Shown here: positions 1 through 7,502 of the stretch, one piece after another
Layout: every line of letters begins with the position of its first letter
How positions within the stretch are numbered: position 1 is the stretch's first letter
The notes under the pieces: model-generated
The model's database searches: none
Told to the model about the DNA's origin: nothing
The model's input: only the letters and a program-made list of their open reading frames with translations
DNA from: G020354785 sp964580815
Lineage (GTDB): Bacteria > Bacteroidota > Bacteroidia > Bacteroidales > UBA10428
Length of the DNA: 17,971 bases
Assembly: GCA_964580815.1 (NCBI GenBank)
Contig: CAZOLY010000062.1
Span: 1 to 17,971 of the forward strand
Reading direction: 5' to 3'
Translations under genes and position numbers: made by a program

Positions 1-1139
1 CCGATTACATTCTCGACCATGCTGAGTTCAGTTTTGTGGGAGCTGAAAACGGACAGACATATAACTCCACGGGTGAAATCCCTGAAGATGTCGAAGTCAG
101 AATAAAAAGTCCGTTTGCTGAATGGCACTATACAAATGGCGTCCTGAACATGGCTATGATAGACCTGTCAGAATTTCTGGGTGACGAAAAATATTTTGAC
201 TTTGTTGTCAGGCAAATAGAATTCGGAATGAATAATTATAAATTTTTTCAGAAGCGGTTTAAAGACGACAGGCCTTACTATTACTATCCATTCGGACAGC
301 TATGGGCGATGAGTGAACTTGATGACTGCGGGGCAATGGGAGCCAGCATAATAGATGTATATGATAAAGTCAAAAAGAGCTCCTATAAAGAATACATTGA
401 AAAGACGGTAAATCATATTACCAATGTGCAGGAGCGGCTGGATGACGGCACACTGGTAAGAGCCTTTCCTCACGCCATGACACTGTGGGGTGACGACCTG
501 TACATGAGTGTCCCCTTCCTGGCAAGAATGGGTAAGTTCTCCGGCGACAACAAGTATTATAACGATGCAATAAACCAGGTGTATAACTTTACGAAATACT
601 TGTGGGACAAGGATATGGAGCTCTACTTCCATTGCTATTACGATGACCTCCGTAGGAACGGGGTAGCACACTGGGGAAGGTGTAACGGCTGGATAATGAT
701 GGCCCAGGTACATCTCTTAAATCAACTGCCGGCCGATCATCCAAAAAGGGAAGACCTGTCAAGGATCCTGGAGCAGCAGATCCTGGGCATTGCCAAATAC
801 CAGGGCGGCGACGGAATATGGCACCAGCTGCTGGATAAACCTGACTCCTACACCGAGTCTTCCTGCACCGCCATGTTTGTATACTGCATAGCCAGGGCCA
901 TAAATGAAGGATGGATAGATGAACGGTACGCATCCATAGCATTAAGAGGGTGGGAAGGACTGGTAGCACATAAAATTACCGATGAAGGCCAGTTAAAAGA
1001 TGTATGCATAGGCACAGGCATAGAAAATGACCTTGTTCACTATTATAACCGCCCGGCCCGGCTTAATGAAATGCACGGACTGGGAGCATTGCTGGAAGCA
1101 GGCATAGAAATCATAAAACTCAAAAACTCGCTGGAATAA
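1..1139 (+). CDS. GH105/GH88-type unsaturated uronyl hydrolase, 5'-truncated
   Basis: The frame is open from base 3, so the gene begins before the window; a GTG at 36 is internal and is not the start. 378 residues are visible. Numbered from that GTG codon, the (alpha/alpha)6-barrel signatures of GH105 appear in order: LDDCGAMG (95-102), WGDDLYM (151-157), WGRCNGW (213-219), YTESSCTAMF (272-281) and NEMHGLGALLEAG (344-356). Asp153 in WGDDLYM aligns with the catalytic acid Asp143 of Bacillus YteR. The family adds water to the 4,5-unsaturated uronic acid that polysaccharide lyases leave at the non-reducing end, releasing it from rhamnogalacturonan, ulvan or similar oligosaccharides. The signature usually reads WGRGNGW; here Cys replaces the first Gly. 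Substrate cannot be told. The N-terminus and any signal peptide lie outside the window. It converges on the T9SS propeller gene with a 56-base gap. Confidence 0.85.
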   Translation, partial: DYILDHAEFSFVGAENGQTYNSTGEIPEDVEVRIKSPFAEWHYTNGVLNMAMIDLSEFLGDEKYFDFVVRQIEFGMNNYKFFQKRFKDDRPYYYYPFGQLWAMSELDDCGAMGASIIDVYDKVKKSSYKEYIEKTVNHITNVQERLDDGTLVRAFPHAMTLWGDDLYMSVPFLARMGKFSGDNKYYNDAINQVYNFTKYLWDKDMELYFHCYYDDLRRNGVAHWGRCNGWIMMAQVHLLNQLPADHPKREDLSRILEQQILGIAKYQGGDGIWHQLLDKPDSYTESSCTAMFVYCIARAINEGWIDERYASIALRGWEGLVAHKITDEGQLKDVCIGTGIENDLVHYYNRPARLNEMHGLGALLEAGIEIIKLKNSLE

Positions 1140-1146
1140 GCATTAG

Positions 1147-1177
1147 CCGGGAATCAGTTTAAGTGTTCCGGGAATCA
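1147..1177. repeat. 10-bp direct repeat in convergent gap
   Basis: CCGGGAATCA occurs at 1147-1156 and again at 1168-1177, 21 bases apart start to start, in the 56-base gap between two convergent genes. Two turns of helix separate the copies, as in some operators, but the position is downstream of both genes. No clear terminator hairpin is seen. It may be a chance tandem duplication. Confidence 0.35.
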
Positions 1178-1195
1178 CTAAATTTATATAGTCTG

Positions 1196-3277
1196 CTAAT
1201 TCACTATAAACTTGTCTGTATACGTACTGTTTTTAAAATTTATCTTAATAATATATAGTCCGGATTTCAGTTTTTCAACATTAACAATATCATCTGTATT
1301 TATCCTTTTGCTTAGCACAAGACTGCCTGTAATGTCATAAATCTCCACCTCTGCCGCGCTTTCGGTGTTTTTATAATTAACATAAATGAAACCAGTGACC
1401 GGATTGGGATAAATCTTTACCGGTATCCTGTCAATAATAGCGGAAGGGCTGTAAGAAATATTGTCTATAGCTCTTTTCCAAATCCCGTTCCCATAAGTTC
1501 CCACAAATAAAGTATCACTACGTTCGACTATTGAGCTCAGATCCTTATTAATAAGACCTGTATTAATTTTATACCAGTTTTGTCCGTGATCATCAGTATA
1601 AAAAACACCTTTGTTGGATGCAAGGAATAATTCCGAATCCCTGTAAGCATAATCGGCGTAATTTAATTCATCGTTTATCCCGTTATTTGCTTCTGACCAG
1701 CTTTCTCCATTATCCGTACTGGCATACATGCCATGTACGAAGACATATGCAAATATGGCATCTTTACATCTGACCATAAACTCTATTTCCCTGTCAGAAG
1801 GCAGTCCGTTATTTGATAATACCCAGTTACTGGATTCATCAAGCTTTATTAATTCAGCATTACCGCATGCCGCGGCATATGGCACAGAATTATGTACCAG
1901 GAACGAATAAAAATAATTGCAGTATTCTTCAGGAAGGCTTATATTATTCCAGTCAGCTCCAAGGTTATCTGTATAGTACATCTTATCATCCTCATGCACA
2001 TAAAGCCGCTTGCCGGAAGCATACATCCTGTATGTATCGTCGCCCCAGTATGGAACCGGACTGCCTGTTTCATCCCATGTTTCTCCCCCGTTGGTTGTAT
2101 ACAATATCCTCACGTTATTTTCAAAATTCGGATTGGGAACATAATATTTGTATGTAAGGAAAACCGTATCGCCCATTGCTTCGAGGGAGCCAAAATAATC
2201 ATTTTCCACGCCAGGTGTCACATCGCTCCAGTTATTTCCATTATCCGAAGCATAAACTTTATCCCCATCAGTGAACACTAATGAGCCGTTTGCATTCTCG
2301 AGCGACCTTACCTGTGAGCATATAATCCCCTTATTGTTGTTAATCCATTGATCATTAAAATAATAATAAAACCCGCTGGTTTGGGTGCCGCAAACAAGGA
2401 CAGAATCAGCGGAGGATATAAAATCTACACTTAAGTCAATTAGCCCGCTGTTCAACGACTGCCAGTGCTGCCCGCCATCTTCCGTAAACTGGATACCGTT
2501 TTCACCGGTTGATACATATATATTCATCCCGTTTTTATATACGGAAGTTATGCCTGATGGTGCTACATAATACACTTGCCACGATTCTCCATTATCTTCA
2601 CTTACAAACAATTCTTCGCCTATCCCCATAAATAGCATGTTATCAATAACACTTATAAAACTTACTTCAGCCCTGGTTGAGGAACTGTTAACATCTTCCC
2701 AGCGTAGATCGTCGAGTGATGCCCTGTAAATCCCTTCATGGGTACCTGCAAAAATATAACCATCCTTGATTTTAATGCTGTAAACAAAATACATGTTAAA
2801 GCAAGCTGTCTCAAAGCAATTCTCTATGAATGGCAATCCCTCATTTAGCTGAACAGCGACACCCCTGTCAAGCGAATACCTGAAAACGCCATTAAATTCC
2901 GAACCTATGTAAAGGCATGAATCATCATGGTCCAGAGATTTTGTATAATACACATTGTATCCTAAACGGACAGGATTGAAGCTACTGCTGTTTAGCTTGA
3001 CCAGCCATATTCCATCATAATCTGAACCAATAAACAGGCTGTCGCCCTTTAGCGTATATGCCTGTATTTCATAAGTACTACCCAGTTTCCATGCGCCGCT
3101 CAGATCAGCTGTAGTATGCAGCCCGCAGCTTGCAGATATTAATTTTAGAGTGTCATAGGCAATGAATGACGATACATTTGTTGTCCCAGCCGGACTGTTG
3201 ACTTGCTCCCACTGTGAAAAGCCCGTCCTTACAATATAAACGGCTACTAATAGTACCAATAATTTTTTAATACCCAT
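1196..3277 (-). CDS. Secreted Asp-box (BNR-like) beta-propeller protein with T9SS type A sorting domain
   Basis: I place the start at the ATG at 3277 (693 aa) rather than the in-frame TTG at 3292, because MGIKKLLVLLVAVYIV is then a complete signal peptide ending near GFSQ. Seven Asp-box motifs of the form S/T-x-D/N-x-G-x-x-W are visible at about residues 226, 265, 344, 395, 437, 520 and 561, such as SEDNGESW, TEDGGQHW and STDNGESW. They are typical of sortilin/sialidase/YCF48-like propeller blades. The last 75 residues are a T9SS type A domain (KIYPNP, then VEIYDITGSLVLS and LKSGLYIIKI), which directs passage across the outer membrane and is normally cleaved. No catalytic residues of a known hydrolase are apparent, so function is unknown; glycan binding or surface adhesion is inference. 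It starts 15 bases after the GH13 stop codon and is almost certainly co-transcribed with it. Confidence 0.85.
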   Translation of the reverse strand: MGIKKLLVLLVAVYIVRTGFSQWEQVNSPAGTTNVSSFIAYDTLKLISASCGLHTTADLSGAWKLGSTYEIQAYTLKGDSLFIGSDYDGIWLVKLNSSSFNPVRLGYNVYYTKSLDHDDSCLYIGSEFNGVFRYSLDRGVAVQLNEGLPFIENCFETACFNMYFVYSIKIKDGYIFAGTHEGIYRASLDDLRWEDVNSSSTRAEVSFISVIDNMLFMGIGEELFVSEDNGESWQVYYVAPSGITSVYKNGMNIYVSTGENGIQFTEDGGQHWQSLNSGLIDLSVDFISSADSVLVCGTQTSGFYYYFNDQWINNNKGIICSQVRSLENANGSLVFTDGDKVYASDNGNNWSDVTPGVENDYFGSLEAMGDTVFLTYKYYVPNPNFENNVRILYTTNGGETWDETGSPVPYWGDDTYRMYASGKRLYVHEDDKMYYTDNLGADWNNISLPEEYCNYFYSFLVHNSVPYAAACGNAELIKLDESSNWVLSNNGLPSDREIEFMVRCKDAIFAYVFVHGMYASTDNGESWSEANNGINDELNYADYAYRDSELFLASNKGVFYTDDHGQNWYKINTGLINKDLSSIVERSDTLFVGTYGNGIWKRAIDNISYSPSAIIDRIPVKIYPNPVTGFIYVNYKNTESAAEVEIYDITGSLVLSKRINTDDIVNVEKLKSGLYIIKINFKNSTYTDKFIVN

Positions 3278-3292
3278 TGTCTGAAACTTCAA

Positions 3293-6070
3293 TCATTCAA
3301 TTTTAAGTAAGGGCAAATAGGCCGGTTTATTATTTATACATATTAGCATATAATATTCCCCCGGATGCAGGTCTGATATATCCAGTTCCAGCTGGTTCAC
3401 TCCGGAGGACTGCCTGCCGGCATAGAAGTATTTTAATGTTTGTCCGAATATGCTTATTAATGAAATATCTATATCACCACCCTCGGGGAGAAGATACCTT
3501 ATTGTTACACAGTCCGATGCCGGATTTGGGAACAGCCGTATATCCGCTTCCTCGTCAAGGAGAGAATAATTTCTCATAGTGATGTCGGGCTTACTTAGCC
3601 TTTCCGATGTATAAATGCGGTATTCCCCTGGCTGCAACGTAATAAGATCATTAACATTAGTAACAGACAGGCTGTCGCCGCTAAAATATTCGTACCACCA
3701 CCCCGTGCTCTGAAATTGCGGATCTATATCACGTGCTGTCACGGCAAAATTACCCAATACTACAGCATCCATTGTGGCGTGGTTCAGGTTAATACGCTTG
3801 GCAGCATTATTAAGGCTCCAGCTAAAGTCATCCGTGCTGAACACCTCGTGCTCCCTGCGAAGGTGAATAAGGGCACCGGCCACATCATACAGGTGGCGCC
3901 GGTTCACTTCTGCAAAGTAGTTCCAGCGTATGGGTTTATTGCAGACCCTGCAATCGTAATCAATAGATACATCGTAACCTATCTCCCCGAACTGAAAGAT
4001 CATTTTCGGACCGGGAATGGTGTATAAAAAGGCAGCTGTAAGCTCAATGCGCCTGAGGGCCGTTATCAGGTCCTGGACCGAATAGGAACTGTCACTGTTG
4101 CCATACTGCAGATTTTTATACATTAGTCGCTCCTCGTCATGGCTTTCCATGTAGGTCACCAGGTGCTGATCGGCCCAGCCGCGCTGCTTATAAATTCCCG
4201 ACTGGAAATTAGAGTTTGTAATCCAGCCCATGGCTGCCTCCTGGTAATTATAGGTTACGTTACCCCAGAGCATCATCCCGTAATCGGATAGAATGGTTTC
4301 CTCGCTGTTATCCGCCCAGTGCTCAAGGATTACATATGCGCCCGGATTAACTGTCCATATCTTGTCAGCCATCCTCTTAAGAAGGTTTATCCGGGTCAGG
4401 TCATATCCCACGTTGCCTGTGTTGGTAAATCCCTTTGTAAAATCAAAGCGGAACCCGTCAATATGGTATTCCGTGAGCCAGAATTTTGTTACCCTGTCAA
4501 CAAAATCCTGCGTTGCCTTGCTTTCGTGGTTAAAATCATAGCCCCAGCAATAGGGCTCGTGGGGACATACGGCGTTTAGCCAGGGGTTGTTTGCTGCAGG
4601 GCGGTTGTTGGGTGCATCCCAGTATAACTGCACCAGGGGACTCTGCCCGTAGGCATGGTTAAACACAATGTCAACGATCACAGTTATGCCCCGCGCATGG
4701 CACTCATCCACAAATGCCTTGAAGGCGTCCGGTGTACCGTAGTACTTGTCAAGGGCCATATGGTAAGAGGGATTATAACCCCAGCTCTCGTTACCCTCGA
4801 ACTCACCCGGCGGCATCAGCTCGATGGCATTTATGCCAAGGTTTTCAAGGTAGTCCAGTGTATCTTTTAATGTCTTGTAATTATGCGCTGCCAGAAAATC
4901 ACGGACAAGCAGCTCATAAATTACAAGTCCGTTTTCTTCAGGCGCCTGGAAGTCAGTTACCTGCCATGTATAAGGTGTTTTGCCCGGGTGAATTAATGTT
5001 GCGCGCCCCGATGTTTTACCTGTGGGATAAGGATAGGGATCAGGGTATGTTTCTGTATCTATAGCGGGATCGTTGCTGGGATCAAGGATCAGCTCACTGA
5101 ATGGATCGGCAATCTTTATTTCACCGTCAACCCAGTACTGATAAGCGTATCTTTCACCGGGAGTTAAATGTGTTATTTCCAGCCACCATATAGTATCATT
5201 ATTTGCAAGGTACATCGAATAGGTTGTATCGGGAAGCCACCCGTTAAAATCTCCTATAACATATACGAACTCCTTGTCCGGTGCAAACAACTGCAGTAAC
5301 ACCGTTGAATCATTCACATAATTGATACCGTTAAGCATGCCACCCGGCGGATCCTGATGTTTAAGTTCCGGACTCCCGGCATAATAGAAGGTATCCCTGA
5401 CCTCGTCGATGCCATTATCGGCCACCAGCTCAACAAGATGAAGTCCGGAAGCAGCCACCGTGTGATCGTAATTAAGTTCCGTCGTGTCCGACTGTGATGT
5501 GAGCAGATCACCATTATCATATAACGAAAGAGTAGCATCGGAATTTGATGCCGCATAAATTGAAATCTGGTTTCCCACGTCAACAAGGATCAGTTCATCC
5601 ACGGGCTTAAAAAAAGCTGCCAGGAAGCCGGCATCCTCCGGATAAACTGGATAATAAATATCAGAGCCGTCCGTGCTGCGCCCCACCACAGAACCATTGG
5701 CATTGCGGAATACAAAAGCCAGATTCAGTACATTCGTCTCCGGTGGAAATCCGTAAAAGTCCTGCATATCGAACTCTAGCTTGTGTTTATTATCACCAAG
5801 GTCGGTCATCAGAACACTGGGATCATTTATATTCCAATCAAACTTCACAAATTTCCAGTCAGTCGCAGAAGTACTCTGGTCTGTTATTAATCCTGTGTGG
5901 GCATAAACAGAACTGACACCGGTCAGGGCCCCGTTACCCTGCGTTGCATCGTAAATAACCGTAATGTAATCGTTAGCTGTGGGAAATGCAGGGGTGATCT
6001 GCAGAATCTGGGTCTTTGAGATGGCTACGTTGAGCATCAAAAACAGAAAGAGTAACTTAATAAGTTTCAT
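3293..6070 (-). CDS. GH13 alpha-amylase-family enzyme with CBM48-like and T9SS sorting domains
   Basis: 925 aa. Signal peptide at residues 1-18 (MKLIKLLFLFLMLNVAIS). Two beta-sandwich-like segments follow at about 20-150 and 155-232. A CBM48/E-set-like module lies at about 235-335 (VYVIGDFNGWLPD, then YAYQYWVDGEIKIADPF). The GH13 barrel spans about 375-740. All four conserved regions are present: DIVFNH (467-472), GFRFDF with nucleophile Asp543, ILEHW with acid/base Glu583, and SHDE with stabiliser Asp645. A C-terminal beta domain precedes the T9SS type A domain (RLFPNP at 845-850, then LHPGEYYMLI). The enzyme should cleave or rearrange alpha-1,4/1,6-glucans outside the cell; the CBM48-like module suggests activity on branched glucans. 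Hydrolase and branching activity cannot be separated from sequence alone. Cys502/Cys508 and Cys707/Cys710 could form disulfides. It is the upstream gene of a two-gene unit with the propeller protein. Confidence 0.92.
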   Translation of the reverse strand: MKLIKLLFLFLMLNVAISKTQILQITPAFPTANDYITVIYDATQGNGALTGVSSVYAHTGLITDQSTSATDWKFVKFDWNINDPSVLMTDLGDNKHKLEFDMQDFYGFPPETNVLNLAFVFRNANGSVVGRSTDGSDIYYPVYPEDAGFLAAFFKPVDELILVDVGNQISIYAASNSDATLSLYDNGDLLTSQSDTTELNYDHTVAASGLHLVELVADNGIDEVRDTFYYAGSPELKHQDPPGGMLNGINYVNDSTVLLQLFAPDKEFVYVIGDFNGWLPDTTYSMYLANNDTIWWLEITHLTPGERYAYQYWVDGEIKIADPFSELILDPSNDPAIDTETYPDPYPYPTGKTSGRATLIHPGKTPYTWQVTDFQAPEENGLVIYELLVRDFLAAHNYKTLKDTLDYLENLGINAIELMPPGEFEGNESWGYNPSYHMALDKYYGTPDAFKAFVDECHARGITVIVDIVFNHAYGQSPLVQLYWDAPNNRPAANNPWLNAVCPHEPYCWGYDFNHESKATQDFVDRVTKFWLTEYHIDGFRFDFTKGFTNTGNVGYDLTRINLLKRMADKIWTVNPGAYVILEHWADNSEETILSDYGMMLWGNVTYNYQEAAMGWITNSNFQSGIYKQRGWADQHLVTYMESHDEERLMYKNLQYGNSDSSYSVQDLITALRRIELTAAFLYTIPGPKMIFQFGEIGYDVSIDYDCRVCNKPIRWNYFAEVNRRHLYDVAGALIHLRREHEVFSTDDFSWSLNNAAKRINLNHATMDAVVLGNFAVTARDIDPQFQSTGWWYEYFSGDSLSVTNVNDLITLQPGEYRIYTSERLSKPDITMRNYSLLDEEADIRLFPNPASDCVTIRYLLPEGGDIDISLISIFGQTLKYFYAGRQSSGVNQLELDISDLHPGEYYMLICINNKPAYLPLLKIE

Positions 6071-6139
6071 GATATGTATGTTTTAACGGTTATTCAAATA
6101 AATATTTCAGACTTAATATGACTGGAAAAATATGTCAGG

Positions 6140-7390
6140 TTAAGTGCTTTTAATCTTGTCTTCGCCCCGTTTCCTGCTAACTACTTTTTTTAAAAAAAGA
6201 GGATCTTTGCTCAGGATAACTACCAGCACCGAACAAATAACAATACTTAATAATACTATGGAATAGCCGAGATCCATAATAGTCTCGCCGTATGCAAGTC
6301 CCTGCTGCACGGGGATGGAAGCAAGCACTGCCGCAACAAGACCTTTTGGTGTCATAATTGACATCATTGCCAGTTCATTGCCCGGGATACCTTTACCTGC
6401 AAAGAGTTTTATGCTCAGCGGCCTCGTAATAATAATGATAATAACAATTAAAAGTCCGATTCCATATACAAAGAAAGAACCAAATTGAAGGCTTATGCCA
6501 ACATAAACAAAAAAATATGTCTGCATTACAAATACTATTTCTGCAAAAAAGTTCCTTTCATTCTCATTAAAGCCCGAAGTACTGAATGTAAAAACCTTCC
6601 TGAAAAAGATACTGTTGTTTATAGCATCGCTGTTGCCAAGTATTATACCGAATGTAAGGGCACTTATACCCCCGTTAAATCCCAGTAATTCAACTACCCC
6701 ATATAAAATAAAAACGAAGGCCAGGGTTGTGAACATCGAATTCTTTATGCTGCGAATAAGCTGTATAATAACTGACCACAGAAGGCCTCCTGCTAAACCA
6801 AGGAGAGCTGCGAAGAGGAATGCCTTCCACATCTTGGAGAATACAGTCCCGATATCAAGAGCACCCATCTTTATTCCTTCAAGAACTGCCAGTCCGACAA
6901 TCAGGCATAAAACATCGCTGAGGGCCGACTCAAGGAAAAGTATAGCAGAGCTTTTCTCACTCATCTTTAGTTGTTTCACAATGGGTATTACTACTGCCGA
7001 AGATGTACCACCGATTATAGCTCCTACAAAAACAGAGCTAATCCAGTTAAGCTTGGTTAACATGTTTGCTAAAAATGCAGTGACGACAAGTGTTATAATA
7101 AAATTAATAACGGTGATCAAAGACGCGGGGCCTATTGACTTTTTTATTTCGCTGAACTTTAATCCCGCCCCGCTTTCAAATAATATTACAATTAGCGTGA
7201 TTGTTGTAAACACATTACCCAGTTGTCCGAAAAAATCCTTGCTTACTATTTTACCTATAGGTCCGACAATTATACCTATAAGAAGGAGCAGCAGCACATT
7301 CGGAATTTTCGTGCGGTTAAAAAGCTCATTAAAAGCATGGGAAAAGAAGATCAATAGTCCCAGTCCGATTACAATACCATATATGCTCAT
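6140..7390 (-). CDS. CPA-family monovalent cation:proton antiporter (NhaP-like)
   Basis: 416 aa with about 12-13 hydrophobic segments and almost no soluble portion except a short basic tail (KKVVSRKRGEDKIK). Family marks: FESGAGL (71-77), GAIIGGTSSAVVIPI (123-137), FLESALSDV (152-160), TRPLSI (322-327) and TPKGLVAA (347-354). These match the half-helices, ion-site helix and conserved Arg and Lys of CPA1/CPA2 exchangers. It should swap Na+ or K+ for H+ across the inner membrane, aiding pH and sodium balance. The ion-binding pair is Ser158-Asp159, where CPA1 proteins normally have Asn-Asp and CPA2 proteins Asp-Asp. The essential Asp is kept but its partner is not, so stoichiometry is hard to predict. 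It lies between two glycosidase genes on the same strand, with 112 bases before it and 69 after, so co-transcription is uncertain. Confidence 0.88.
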   Translation of the reverse strand: MSIYGIVIGLGLLIFFSHAFNELFNRTKIPNVLLLLLIGIIVGPIGKIVSKDFFGQLGNVFTTITLIVILFESGAGLKFSEIKKSIGPASLITVINFIITLVVTAFLANMLTKLNWISSVFVGAIIGGTSSAVVIPIVKQLKMSEKSSAILFLESALSDVLCLIVGLAVLEGIKMGALDIGTVFSKMWKAFLFAALLGLAGGLLWSVIIQLIRSIKNSMFTTLAFVFILYGVVELLGFNGGISALTFGIILGNSDAINNSIFFRKVFTFSTSGFNENERNFFAEIVFVMQTYFFVYVGISLQFGSFFVYGIGLLIVIIIIITRPLSIKLFAGKGIPGNELAMMSIMTPKGLVAAVLASIPVQQGLAYGETIMDLGYSIVLLSIVICSVLVVILSKDPLFLKKVVSRKRGEDKIKST

Positions 7391-7502
7391 AGCTTTATTT
7401 TTTTATTGGATTAATTTACGATATTTTATGAAATTTCTGCTATAATAAATGAGCTATTACAATAAAAATCCGGCTGATTATACCTATGCATCAGAATAAT
7501 AT

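Noticed and set aside
36..38. GTG as the start of the GH105 gene
   Set aside because: The frame is open to base 3 with GH105-like residues upstream (DYILDHAEF), so the true start is before the window.
6615..7445. Long + strand frame of 276 codons opposite the antiporter gene
   Set aside because: It lies antisense to a clear membrane transporter gene, has low-complexity Ile/Pro/Ser-rich composition and no recognisable domain; it is a shadow of the real gene.
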